A stretch of DNA of 64,000 nt, taken from positions 496,001 to 560,000 of the forward strand of contig VDMD01000006.1 of assembly GCA_007026445.1 (NCBI GenBank), read 5' to 3'. Source of the DNA: Schizophyllum amplum (lineage: Eukaryota > Basidiomycota > Agaricomycetes > Agaricales > Schizophyllaceae). How positions within the stretch are numbered: the first letter of the stretch is position 1; the number at the start of each line of letters is the position of its first letter. Of this stretch, positions 47,643 through 57,826 are shown piece after piece. The notes under the pieces are model-generated. The model did not search any database and was not told where the DNA came from. It saw nothing but the letters and a program-made list of their open reading frames with translations. Position numbers and translations under genes: made by a program.

Positions 47643-49326
47643 TTATATAGCGACGCCGACCTTTGTCATAGTAAGACCGCGCATGTCGAGTGCGCGCTCG
47701 CCGTCATCGCACGCACTGAAGCAGATCTGCACATTGTTCCAGGTCAGCACTGGCGCGGGATGTTCACGAGGCGTGCTTAGACGCACCACGTATGGGTCGT
47801 GCGGATGGAACGCGCGCCTACAAAGGCCGTGACAGAAGCGCCACGGACGGAACATCTCTCCGACGGGGGGTATTGCCGTGCAGCCTACAGAGACAAGTTC
47901 CATCTCCTCTCGAGTCTCCACCTGCCTGACGTCTGCCACCCCGTCTCGGTCGGAAATTGGGATGCCTAGAGCGCCTGCAAGTATTTCTCGTGCTGTAAGC
48001 GGTCGCTGGTCAGGTAAGGCGGAAAGGCCCGAGAGAGGCAGCGACAAGACGTACTACGACGGACGGTCCTCATTTCTGAATTTGGCATTAGGCACGACGA
48101 GGCGATTCATGCGAGGCGTGCGTACCATTGCCTTTCCACCCATCCAGCACGAGACATTTGTTGTGCGTGAGGTCTGAGAAAGACGAGCCATAAGCAGATG
48201 CAGTATGTAGGGGGCTGGTACTAGGGAGCAAGATGTCAAGAAGAAAGTAGCTCCTGACCAAGCAAAGTGCCGGAGTTGCATGCATCTAGAAAGGCCTGGC
48301 AAAAGATGGGTCAGTTGACTGTCATGCCCTGGGAGATCAAGCGAGGGCTTACGACGAGCTTGCAGCGTGCTTTCAGCGGTTCCACAAGATATCTATAGAG
48401 TTTCTGCCAGCACATCAGGTGCAGATAACGCTGTACGTATCAGAGGCGATATGGGGGAGATTATACATACATCGTCGTCGATGTAGCCCAGTTCGTCTTC
48501 CGCATCACACGGCACGATGTCTACATAGCGATACTTGTCAGCTCAAGCAGAGAGGTGCTTAACGAAGAAGAAGAAGAGCTTTGCGTACACTCGTCCATCC
48601 CGTCGGCTTCCGAAAACGGCACCCGCTCTCGCTTCTGTCCGGCGTGACCTGCATCTGTACCCATTTCGTCAGGTTTGCCATGGCTGGATAAGACGGAGGG
48701 TGTAGCTGGAGCGCTCACATAAGAAGACGAAGCGGTCGCCTATGATGCATGTAAGTTATCAGCTAGGCGAGTCCACCTTTGGATGGCTGGAGCCAGACGT
48801 ACGCGGTGCACAATCCCTCGTGAGCGCCTCCAATTCCCGACACTGCAAGAGATGTCAGAAAGAGCCTCGTGTATAAGGTAACAGCCAGCGCACGAGGTTC
48901 TCGGTCGTCGGCCAGAGATGTCCCGCTATCCCCTCCTGGTCTTTCATAACAACGATATCCGCTGGTTGGAATCCGTAGAGCCCTGGAGACACGCAGCCGT
49001 GAGGGCCTGAAAATGTGGTAAGGAGATGTCATGTACGCACCGACGAGCGTATCATAGAGACGATCGACGTCCTCGTGCGTCCAGCGCAGCTGCTCTTGAC
49101 GGTCCTCTTGGTCGCTGTACTTGATTCCAACGAGGAGCGCACGCCTTCGTATAGGCCGGTGGAATCCGGGAAACAATTGACACATGACCCGTACTATCCT
49201 TCGAACATCGGCCCAGCGTGATGGGATGTGGTCCTCTGTGCGCGCCTTTGAACTTGTGCTGGGGAAGAATTTGGAGTAGAAGGAACGCGCGACGCCGCCT
49301 TCTCCTGCCATGGCTCGAGGTGGCAT
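47643..49326 (-). CDS. Caspase-domain (metacaspase-like) cysteine protease
   Basis: Clan CD peptidase expected to cleave after Arg/Lys in stress or cell-death pathways. The N terminus (ATG 49326 or 49311) is short and lacks the long Gln/Pro prodomain of type I metacaspases. Core: RRALLVGIKYSD, RWTHEDVDRLYDTL, YGFQPADIVVMKDQEG, LWPTTENL, CAPGDRFVFLYAGHAGQK (catalytic His, seen only after removing an intron with donor GTGAGC and acceptor GGTACAG), ADGMDEYIVPCDAED, LVEPLKARCKLV and AFLDACNSGTLL with the catalytic Cys. The usual D-x-C-H-S-G is here D-A-C-N-S-G. Then DLTHNKCLVLDGWKGN, and a C-terminal exon NVQICFSACDDGERALDMRG that ends TKVGVAI. About nine exons. Exons between 48060 and 47800 are least certain. 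Confidence 0.8.
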
Positions 49327-49365
49327 GGAGGAAAAGTGAGGGGCGTCGGATCAGGGCTTTGCTCG

Positions 49366-49373
49366 CTATATAG
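49366..49373 (-). promoter_or_regulatory. TATA-like box of the metacaspase-like gene
   Basis: CTATATAG 40 nt before the ATG at 49326; the distance is short but fits the proposed start. Confidence 0.4.
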
Positions 49374-51017
49374 GGTCAGGAATAACGAAAAGAAAGCTGT
49401 GGAAGGTGACGCACCACCTCGTTTTTTCACCTGGACCGACACATTGTATACAATCGACACCGCAGTGACACGCCGGCGCTTTTTGATGCACATTACTACG
49501 GTGCTTGCTTGCTGCTTGCGAGGCGCTGCGGTACTTCAAGGTCGCTGTGTGTTGTGCGCAGGCCTGATGTGGATCGTCAACCATAAGTTTATGTCCGGAC
49601 AGGAAGAGAGCAGCATACATACAGTGCCCTACGCTTTCTATATCCACTGGCGATGGTTCTGCAATGGTATAGACCTTTGTACTCACGGTGCACCTGATAT
49701 AAATAGAGCGGTCGAGTGACGCGCAATCTCCTCCGCTGCTCCGCATGCAGTGGTTCTCCGAGGTCGACGCAGATCATAATGAGATCCTAGAACGCAAGAC
49801 CTTGGTTCCAGCCGCGGTCAAGAGGACGGGGCCTTGAAGGACTTTTACAGCTTCAACTCGCGCACGCCATCATTACTTTGCCCAGCCCTCTGCCAGCCGC
49901 CTTCGTCATAGGCATCTGCGACACCATACAATCGCGATGCAGGGCTATTCAGCATATCATTGCCAGAGACGCGCGCCGCGCAGCAGAGTTCGGAACCCGA
50001 AGTCGCTGGGCGCATAGCCTGGATACCTGCAGGCAACGGTCAGGACTGTCATGATAGGAAGCGTGGTAGCTGTATCACACACCTTTGAAAGAGATTCCTG
50101 AGCCAGATAAATCATGACTTACTTTCGAGTGGAAATCGATGCGCGGCCCCCATTGCAGTAACAATACTTGCAATTCATCATGCATATCATGCAAACATGC
50201 ATACGGACGGGTTCATCTCTTCCTGCAGATCAACTTGAACAATGCATATGTACTGGCAGTCTCTAGTCGGACGACCATCGATTAGTAGTAGAGTTGAGCG
50301 AGCGATTTGGAAGAGGGGCGTACCGCGTGAGAGCGATGCGATCACATGAGATGGTCACGGCGCGTTCTTTCCTGCTTCGTTCCCCCAGCGCGTCTGTTGC
50401 GCACAGCAAGACCAGCGACGTCATATGGAAGGACAGGGGCACCAGCGAGAGTAGCAGTGCGTGTGCGCGGTCTCTGCTCCTGAGCGCGAGTTAACAGTGG
50501 ACAGACGCGACGTGACAGGCGCGACACTCATTGCGACGCGCGCATGACAGACATGGACGCAGCATGGACGCGCAAGAGAAGAGAAGCACGCGCGCCGTTC
50601 GATGTCAACAGCGCTGACTCCGGGCGGAACGGGTTGCCTCTCGCGTCGTGCGACGAGCTGGCGCTGACCTCCACGCCCACCTGACTGACGGCCATGCGCG
50701 ACCCACTGCTGTGGCGTCCACAGCTGCCCATACGCCGGCTGTTACCCAGACAGTACGCGCCGGGTTCGATCACCTTGGATGAGCCGCCTTATAGCCACCC
50801 AGCGCTGATGATTCGGCACCGCGCTTCTTGTGTTCCTGCCCTGCTTCGCGACTTCCTTCCCGCGACATGGGCATGCCACTTTCAGCACACGTCCTGCTTC
50901 GCCGCGGATCGCCCGATGCGCACCCGGAGAGGGCGCGTCTGTTAGCCAGAGGAAGCTGTCGCTGGTCAACGCATATAACCCCCGCGCGCCGGTGAGGCAT
51001 GCGACCGACTGCCCGTC
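49374..51017. other. Divergent intergenic region of about 1.7 kb
   Basis: Promoters of the metacaspase-like gene (minus) and GH17 gene (plus). A TATA-like ATATAA at 50973-50978 lies 40 nt before the GH17 start. Open frames of up to 127 codons show no motif; no gene called. Confidence 0.45.
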
Positions 51018-53267
51018 ATGATCGTCGCCACACTGCTCGTCTTCGCCGCGTATGCGCTCGCCAGCCCGCACTCGTATCCCGACAGCGGCGAGTCCACCCA
51101 CCGATCCTGCTTCCCCTCCCTCGACTTTTCCATGCCCGATTACATCCCCGACACGACCGACGACTGGTGGTGTCCGTACGCAGACGAATACGCCTTCATG
51201 GGCTTCTCCTACGAAGTCACCCCTTGCCAGTCCCGCGACCGCCTCACCCGCGAGTTCAAGGACATCCGCGAATCCTTCGGCGGTCGCTACGTCCGCATGT
51301 ACGGCGCCTGCGACCGGGACGGCTTCTACGACGATGTCGTCGATGCCGCTTGGGAGGCGGGCGTCGGCGTGCATGCCTTGATTTGGGTAAGCACCATCCT
51401 TCTCTCCCTGTCCTTCACTAACACATCCGCCTCAGTTCGGCTTCGAAGGCACCGACGACTGGATCTGGCGCCGCGACGCGCTCTTCAACACCATCTGTGA
51501 GAACCCGAGGGCCAAGTTTGTGACCCGCGTCGTGCAGTTTGTAAGTGCTAGTTCTCCCATAACGGCCGCATTCCCCCTCTTCCCTAACTAACCCGCCCTC
51601 CCCCCAGGGCTCCGAACCACTCTACGACTACGTCCTCCCCCCCGACGAACTGGCCGCCCAGGTGCGCGCCGCAAAGGAAGTGCTCAACCCGCTGGGCGTG
51701 GCGGTGACGGTTAGTGAGGTGAGTGGAGACTCTGATTGTGGTAGTGGGAGGGAGGGGGGACGCTGGGTGCGGGTGGAAAAAACGAACGGTGGAAGGGAAG
51801 GGAAGAACGGTGGGGAAGGGAAGAACGGTGGGGAAGGGGCGGCGGTAAAGGAAGGGAAGGCCGCGGAGGGGCTAAGGGAATGAAAAGAAGCCGACGCAGC
51901 TTCGCTAACGCCGCCCCCCAGATGGCCTACGGCTACCAAGCGCACGGCGGCGCGTCCTCCGTGCTGGACGCAGTGGACATCATCGACGCGCACATGTTGC
52001 CGTTCTTTGCGCAGGATGCGGGCACTGGTAAGTTCGGCTTTCTGTGCATGATCTGTCCCTGCACTGGTTGTCCCTGCGCTAGTTGTCCCGGAACTCCCCA
52101 GCGCTCGTTGACACCACACTCAACCCTAACGCTCACCCCCCCTTCCCCCACCCCTTCCCTCTTCCTTCGCCGCCCCCTCCGCCTATGCCCTCCCTCTCCC
52201 CCCCCCCCCACCCTCGCCCACACTGACCCTTCCCCTTCGCCCCCATTCCCTTTTTCCTCACTCCCCTCTGACCCTTCCCCACCCCCTCCCTTTCCCTCTC
52301 CCACCCCACCCCCTTCCCCGCCCCCTTCTCCTCGCCCCTCGCCCTTTTCGCCCTCCTCCCTTTGCCCACCCTCTCACCCCTCCCCTTCCCCTGCCTCCCT
52401 CTCTTTTCGCCCCTCCCCCTCCTCCCCCCTTTGCCTCACCCCCTTCGCCCCATTCCCTTTGCCCACCCTCGCCCTTCCTTCGCTTTCAACCTGACCTAAC
52501 GCTCACACCCCCCCCCTCCCCTCCCCAGCCTCCGCCTCCTGGCCCCTCGTCCTCCGCGACCTGGACTGGTTCTTCGCGAACGGGGGCGGGAAGAAGATGT
52601 ATTTGAGTGAGGTGGGTGGGTGTTTGTGGTGTGGGTGTTTGTGGGTGCGGGTGTTTGTGTTGCGGGTGTTTATGGGTGCGGGTGCGGGTGAGGGTGTTTG
52701 GGGGTGTGGGTGTTTATGGGTGCGGGTGTTGGGGGGGGGAAGAGATGGGACTCGGAGGGAGGGGGGGGGGGGGGGTTTCTTTTCTCGTCGCGCCCTCGCC
52801 CTTCCCATTCCCTCTTCCCTTTCCCCCCCCTCGCCCCTTCCCTCCCTCCCTCCCTCCCTCCTTCTTCCCTAACGCTTCCCTTCCTCCCTTGCCCTCCCCC
52901 TCCCTTCTCCCTTCCCCTCCCTCACCCCTCATCTCCCCTCAACCCCTTCCCTCCTTTCCTCCCTCGCCCCTTCCCCATCTACCCATCCTCGCGCTCCCCA
53001 TTCCCCACACCCCCTCCTACACCCTAATAAAACAACGCGTCACTAACCCCCCGATAATAAAACACCGCTAACCCCCCCCGCCCTTTAACAGAACGGCTGG
53101 CCGTCCCAGACCTCGGAGGGCGTGCAGCCCAACTCGCCCGACGCGGTCGCGGATGTGGAGAATGAGGAGGTGAGTGGGGTAGTGGGGTGGTGTGGTTTGA
53201 GGGTGTGTGTGGTTTGAGGAAGGGGGGGGGGGGGCAGGGGGAGGAGGGGTGTGGGTGGTTTGAGGAA

Positions 53268-53298
<31 letters not shown>

Positions 53299-54189
53299 GT
53301 GGGTGTGGTTTGAGGAAGGAGGTGTGTGTGTGTGTGTGTGTGTGTTGCGGTGTTTTTCTTTTTTTTGGAGCAAGAGGATAGTTCTTTGAGCGAGAGTAGC
53401 TGCGTTCTTGGGCGAGGGTAGCTGCGTCCTTGGGCGAGGGTAGCTGCGTCCTTGGGCGAGGGTAGCTGCGCGCCGGTGCCGGTGCCTCCGCCCGTCGCTC
53501 GAGGATACGCCCCCCCCCTTCCCTTTCCCCCCACCTCTTCCGTCGCCCCATGACCTCCCCCTTCGCCCTCTATTCACCCCGCCGTCTAATACCCCGCCTT
53601 CTAATACCCCGCCTTCTAATACCCCGCCTTCTAATACCCCGCCTTCTGATACCCCCCCTCCTAACTGATCACCCCCTAACCAGGCCTACTACACCCTCCT
53701 CGACGCGCGCTGTCCATATTTCAAGGCCGTCTCCATCGGCTGGTTCGCGCATATTTATGGGGAGTATATGGAGCCGGGGTGCGTGTTTTTTTTGTTTGGG
53801 TGAAGGGGAGAGTGGTGTTTATGGGGGTTTACTCGCGTTGTTTTTTGGGGTTTTTCTCAGCCATCACCTCTCACCTTCTCCCGCCCCCTCTCCCCCCTTC
53901 TCCCCTTTCCCCACCCTTCTCCCGCCTTCTCCCCCTTCCCGCACCGCACCACACCCCATCCCCCTTCTCCCGCCCTTCTCCATCTGACCCACCCCTCGCA
54001 CCTCACCTCTCCCCTCCCAACACCTAACCCACATCTCACCGCACCCCTTCACCACACCCCTTCACCCCACCACCTACCTAACCCACACCCCCAACCAGCT
54101 ACGGCATCTACGGCTGGGGCGACCCGGATAATGAGGATGGGTGGGTGGGCGGGTTGAAGATTGGGTTTGGGCCGAGGTGGGTTTGTTAG
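51018..54189 (+). CDS. Secreted GH17-type glucanase/glucosidase with expanded introns
   Basis: TIM-barrel glycoside hydrolase expected to act on beta-1,3-glucan, likely in the fungal cell wall. ATG 51018 gives a signal peptide (MIVATLLVFAAYALASP). Then YADEYAFMGFSYEVTPC, SFGGRYVRMYGACDRDG, the acid/base Glu region VVQFGSEPLYDY, MAYGYQAHGGASSVLDAVDI, DAHMLPFFAQDAGTAS, and the nucleophile signature KKMYLSENGWPSQ. It ends GLKIGFGPRWVC at the TAG of 54187-54189. Eight exons at about 51018-51386, 51436-51540, 51608-51718, 51922-52027, 52529-52611, 53092-53169, 53684-53778 and 54099-54189. Introns run 49, 67, 203, 501, 480, 514 and 320 nt. The five large ones are nearly all simple sequence, with a G-rich first half and C/T-rich second half in most. 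The protein itself is intact. Confidence 0.9.
51719..51921 (+). other. GH17 intron 3, GGGAAGAACGG-type simple repeat
   Basis: 203 nt. Purine-rich, with tandem GGGAAGGGAAGAACGGTGGG-like units at about 51780-51840. Normal GTGAGT donor and CCCCCCAG acceptor. Confidence 0.85.
52028..52528 (+). other. GH17 intron 4, 501 nt of polypyrimidine
   Basis: GTAAGT donor; after about 90 nt the plus strand is almost entirely C and T up to the CTCCCCAG acceptor. Confidence 0.85.
52612..53091 (+). other. GH17 intron 5, G/T-rich then C/T-rich
   Basis: 480 nt. The first about 170 nt are GGGTGTTTGTGG-type repeats ending in a G run near 52757-52775; the rest is CCCTCCCTCC-type pyrimidine tract to the TTTAACAG acceptor. 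Confidence 0.85.
53388..53470 (+). repeat. 22-bp minisatellite, about 3.5 copies
   Basis: Unit GGGCGAGGGTAGCTGCGTCC plus TT, inside GH17 intron 6. Confidence 0.85.
53586..53660 (+). repeat. 15-bp minisatellite, about 5 copies
   Basis: Unit TAATACCCCGCCTTC, near the 3' end of GH17 intron 6. The TAA within the unit may act as repeated branch-like sequence. Confidence 0.85.
53779..54098 (+). other. GH17 intron 7, G/T-rich then C-rich
   Basis: 320 nt. Begins with GTGCGT and a G/T-rich stretch; from about 53860 it is CCCTTCTCC-type pyrimidine sequence ending CAACCAG. Confidence 0.85.
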
Positions 54190-54440
54190 GGTGGGGTAGG
54201 GGGTGGTTAAAGAAGGAAAGGGGCGGGAAGGGAAGGGGAAGGGGAAGGGGAGGGGAGGGAGAATGGGGGAGGGAGGAGGGAGGGGAGGGAAGGGGAGGGG
54301 TGTAGTTAAAGAGTGGAGGAGGGGTGAAGAAGGGGGGGTGGGCGTGAGGAAGGGGAGGGAAGGGGAGGGGAAGTGGAATAGGGGAGGGGTGAAGAGTGGA
54401 GGAGGGGTGAAGAGTGGAGAGGGAGTTGGGAAGGGGAAGG
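54190..54440 (+). repeat. Polypurine tract downstream of the GH17 stop
   Basis: GGGAAGGGGAGG-type irregular repeats; almost pure purine on the plus strand. Confidence 0.8.
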
Positions 54441-54560
54441 GATAACCGCGCTGCTCACGACGTTCCGTTCTTGTTGTACTTATGTGTTATTTGTGTACTA
54501 AATGGTGATGTATTTGTTTACGACGGCTGCTCGATGGAAAGACGGCTAAAGCGACTGGCA

Positions 54561-54614
54561 GGATGGTCAAGGGATAAAGGATGGTCAAGGGATAAAGGAT
54601 GATCAAGGGATAAA
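54561..54614 (+). repeat. 18-bp minisatellite, 3 copies
   Basis: Unit GGATGGTCAAGGGATAAA, with one substitution in the third copy. Confidence 0.85.
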
Positions 54615-54651
54615 GGCCCAGGATGGTGGCACAATGTATATACATAGTAGA

Positions 54652-54744
54652 GAACGACGGCTGCTTAATGTAGAGAACGACGGCTGCTTAATGTATGGGA
54701 CGACGGCTGCTCAATGTATGGGACGACGGCTGCTCAATGTATGG
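54652..54744 (+). repeat. 23-bp minisatellite, 4 copies
   Basis: Unit of the type GACGGCTGCTCAATGTATGG; a related single copy lies at about 54518-54545. Confidence 0.85.
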
Positions 54745-55003
54745 GACGATGGCTAAAGGACTGACAGCGACCATTTGATACGAAGCGACCGTTTTGATAC
54801 AAGGACTGTTCATAAAATTCCAGGCGAATCCTGGGCTGATCCTGGGCAGAACACCTGGGCCAGTTCGTTCAACTTCGACAATCGCCCACATCAGACGCGG
54901 ACTCATACTCGACTTCTATTGTGATACATATAGTACACTTTCACCATTGACCTCTTCATCTGTTGTACATGCTCTCTTCATCTGTAGTACATGCTCTCAC
55001 AGT
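54745..55003. other. Spacer 3' of the dienelactone hydrolase gene
   Basis: No gene seen. A short duplication CTCTTCATCTGTNGTACATG occurs near 54953-54993. Confidence 0.5.
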
Positions 55004-55085
55004 CAACTTCTGAGCTCACAGGTACTTCTGAGCTCACAGGTACTTCTGCGCTCACAGGTACTTCTGAGCTTACAGGTACTTCTGC
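55004..55085 (+). repeat. 18-bp minisatellite, 4-5 copies, running into a stop codon
   Basis: Unit TTCTGAGCTCACAGGTAC. The last copy holds the final codons and stop of the dienelactone hydrolase gene (minus strand). Confidence 0.85.
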
Positions 55086-56351
55086 ATCCACTCCACCATA
55101 TCCTTGAACGCGCCCTCCTTCCCGGCCTTCACCTTCGGATCGCTCTGGTCCCCGCGCACCGCGAACCCGTGCGTGCATCCCTCCCAGTACGCGCGCTTGT
55201 AGGCCGCGGCGAACTTGCCCTCGCCGGCAGCGGACTCGGCCTTGCCCTCGCTGGCAGCGGACTCGGCCTTGCCCCCGCCGAGGATCTCGTCCAGGACCAC
55301 CTGTTTCTCCGGCGGCAGTTGCGAGTCGGTCTCGCAGCTCTCGACGAGGAGCGGCACGGACGTCTGCGCGTATTTCTCCGCGTCGGCGGGCATCTGGAGG
55401 AGGGAGGGGTGCGCGACGGCGGCGGCCTTGATGGCGTTGTCGAAGGCGAGGTCGAAGACGTAGCGGGCTGGGTTGATGAAAGGGAAGGGAAAAAGGTGCG
55501 GATGTCAGTACAGTAAACGAAAGAGAAGTGCGTGGAAGCTGCGTACCTCCAAAGCAGTAGCCGACGGCGCCGAAGGCGGTGACGCCCTGCTCCTTGAGGG
55601 CTGCCATGACCTTGTCAATCGGGGGGCGCGTCTGATCGGCGCCGTGGCCGGGGAACCACTTCATGAGGTCGAAGTTGCTCTGGGGGAGGTGTTAAATGGG
55701 GTGTTGGATGAGGTAGACGAGGCGTTCGATGGGGCAGACGGATCGACGGAGTGCTCGCGATGGGTCACATACAACAGGGGGGAGAGATAGGACGTACACC
55801 AGGAGAGAGACCGTCCGCGGGCACAGGGTCGCCGTTAAGGAAGTCGGGCACCACCGTCTTGAAGCCGTTAGCCGCATAGTCGTCCGCGAGGAGCTGAGTA
55901 GAGGGAGGATATGGAATCAGTGCCTATGATCACTCGCGACGCATACGACAACTCGTGACGCATACGACAACTCGTAACGCATACGACAACTCGTGAACAC
56001 GCACCTTGTTATTGACGAGCGGGAGGCCGAAGACGTCCGTGAGGAGGAGGAGGACCTTGTCCTTGGGGTAGTCGCCCTCGGGCGTGGCGACGTAACAGTC
56101 CACGCCGTTGATCTTCTCCATCTTCCCGGTGGGCGTGCCCTCCCAGCGGACGCCTGCGAAATGTAATCAGTGGGGAACGCGAGAGACGATCAGTGGGGAA
56201 CGCGAGACACGATCAGTGGGGAACGCGAGATGAGCAGTGGCGAACGCAAGAGACGAGCAGTGGCGAATGCGAGAGACGATCAGTGACGATCGCGCGGGCG
56301 CGATGGGTAGGGGTAGTACGTACCGCGAACACAGTCCTTGCAGAAGCTCAT
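55070..56351 (-). CDS. Dienelactone hydrolase-family protein
   Basis: Alpha/beta hydrolase of the carboxymethylenebutenolidase type, cytosolic; substrate unknown. ATG 56351 opens MSFCKDCVRG, then after intron 1 VRWEGTPTGKMEKINGVDCY, DVFGLPLVNNK, LLADDYAANGFKTVVPDFLN, the nucleophile Cys in FGAVGYCFGARY, the acid in VESCETDSQ, and the His in EGCTHGFAVRG. It ends VEWMQKYL at 55070. About 255 residues, full length. Between the Asp and His regions there is an in-frame duplication (KAESAASEGKAESAAGEGK, 27-bp unit), which falls in a surface insertion. Introns 1 and 2 hold minisatellites. A TATA box (TATAAAG, 56447-56453, minus) lies about 95 nt before the ATG. Confidence 0.9.
55938..55996 (+). repeat. 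19-bp minisatellite, about 3 copies, in DLH intron 2
   Basis: Unit ACGCATACGACAACTCGTG, lying between the exons for VNNK and LLADDYAANGF. Confidence 0.85.
56168..56294 (+). repeat. 23-bp minisatellite, about 5.5 copies, in DLH intron 1
   Basis: Unit CAGTGGGGAACGCGAGAGAC plus GAT, with changes in later copies; lies inside the intron after MSFCKDCVRG. Confidence 0.85.
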
Positions 56352-56446
56352 TGTCAATGATTGGTCGTATGAGAGAGGGATACGATGTGTGAATCGATGG
56401 GAAGAGCAGTGGTTACAGTGAGAGACATGTCGGCAACACGCTGGCT

Positions 56447-56453
56447 CTTTATA
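56447..56453 (-). promoter_or_regulatory. TATA box of the dienelactone hydrolase gene
   Basis: TATAAAG on the minus strand, about 95 nt upstream of ATG 56351. Confidence 0.55.
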
Positions 56454-57801
56454 TCGACGCGAACGCGGGAGCCGGGAAGCTTGCGCGCCCTCAGTTGAAA
56501 TTCCGGTCCGAGACCCGCATCGCTCATCAGCCTCGTTCGGTCACCCATCCGAGGGCGCGCAATTTGAGCTGACCTTCGAAGCCACGGTAAATTGTGCGAG
56601 CCAACGAGGGCGCAGACGGTGCTGGGTTTTCTGTTCATCTATGGCGCAGGACATCCCCAGGTTATCCCCTAGGACTCTACTCAGACATCCCGGGACGCAG
56701 AAGACCGCAAATAGCAGTACACAGGAAATAGGAGCTGTGTAAGCCCGTGACAAAGCATGACGAAGCTGTGATCGTAACGGTTTACTGTAACTCCCAAAGC
56801 ACTTGCTTGTCGTGCCACCGTTGTCGAGTCGAGGTTCAACGCGGTTTGTGCTCTAAATATTCTAAAAGGAACACGTTCTATACCTCAGAAAATGCATCCT
56901 GTGTGATATATGGCTCGAGACGAACTTGAGGAGACGCTGATCAAGCCGCGGCAACGATCGACGAGGGCAAAGAGCTTGATATCACGAGTGCGCGACTGGG
57001 TCGAGCGAGGATGATGTAGACATATGATAGCCTCGGTCCTAGGCAAGCTGCTTCCCAACACAGGACGACGAACCCGATATTAGTACGCAAAGAAAAAGTA
57101 AGGGGGGGGGGGGGGGGGGCAAGACCCGCCTAGTCACCTATCGATATCCCTCCCTCGTATTCGTGCCACAAAGTACTCCAAGCCAAAGACTGTCAAAAGA
57201 TTTTAACTCGAAAGCATTAGGCATAGTACAGAATGTAAGTAAAGGTATGCATGAGCCAGAGCGCATATCGGGTATGCGAGAGCGAGAGCGCGCATCGGGT
57301 ATGCGAGAGCGAGAGCGCGCATCGGGTATGCGAGAGCGAGAGCGCGCATCATAAATAGAGACGGGACGGAAAGCCAGAGTGGTATACGCAGACAGAACGG
57401 GAAAAGATGTTATACATGAAAGGGAAGGTCATGAGAATGTAGATGGGATGGTCATGAGAATGTAGGCAAGGGAAGGTCATGATGAAGGGGTCAGGGGACG
57501 TGATGGTATACTGAGCCTGGCGATAGTAGGTGGAATTATGAGTGCAAACGTCGTGAGTTTCGAAGACGTCGTGAGTTGTGGAGATGCTGAGGGTTGTGAA
57601 TATGTCGAGGGTTGTATCTTGTTGAGCGCGCCGGCCTCCCTGGGTTCGCCGCCTCTACTCCCGGGTCCGCCTCGTCTACTCCTGGGTCCGCCTCGTCTAC
57701 CTCCGGGTCCGCCTCATCTACTCCTGGGTCCGCCTCGTCTACCTCCGGGTCCGCCTCATCTACTCCTGGGTCCGCCTCGTCTACCTCCGGGTCCGCCATG
57801 T
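56454..57801. other. Repeat-rich intergenic region
   Basis: About 1.3 kb without a gene. It holds an 18-base G run (57102-57119), a 27-bp minisatellite and the 21-bp array next to the Ser-rich gene. Confidence 0.5.
57258..57352 (+). repeat. 27-bp minisatellite, about 3 copies
   Basis: Unit ATCGGGTATGCGAGAGCGAG plus AGCGCGC. Confidence 0.85.
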
Positions 57802-57826
57802 CTACTCCTGGGTTCGCCTCCACACC
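57640..57826 (+). repeat. 21-bp minisatellite, about 8 copies, at a gene's stop codon
   Basis: Units GGTCCGCCTCGTCTACTCCT plus G, alternating with a CTCCG variant so that a 42-bp higher-order period is visible. Its right end contains the stop codon of the Ser-rich gene at 57802. On the minus strand one frame reads repeated DEADPGV/DEADPEV. Confidence 0.85.

Larger units (their letters stand above)
53170..53683 (+). other. GH17 intron 6, with 30-base G run and two minisatellites
   Basis: 514 nt. Contents in order: GGTTTGAGG/G-rich tract with 30 consecutive G (53268-53297), (GT)n at about 53318-53345, a 22-bp minisatellite (53388-53470), a C-rich tract, and a 15-bp minisatellite (53586-53660). 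Acceptor CTAACCAG. Confidence 0.85.

Noticed and set aside
48630..48720. Caspase-domain gene seemed to lack its catalytic His
   Set aside because: Removing an intron with acceptor GGTACAG yields FVFLYAGHAGQ; the His is present.
52133..53577. Long Pro- or Gly-rich frames on both strands
   Set aside because: They are translations of simple-sequence introns of the GH17 gene (poly-C/T and poly-G/A), not genes.
53388..53660. Regular spaced repeats as a CRISPR array
   Set aside because: Units are directly tandem without unique spacers, lie in a eukaryotic intron, and there are no cas genes.
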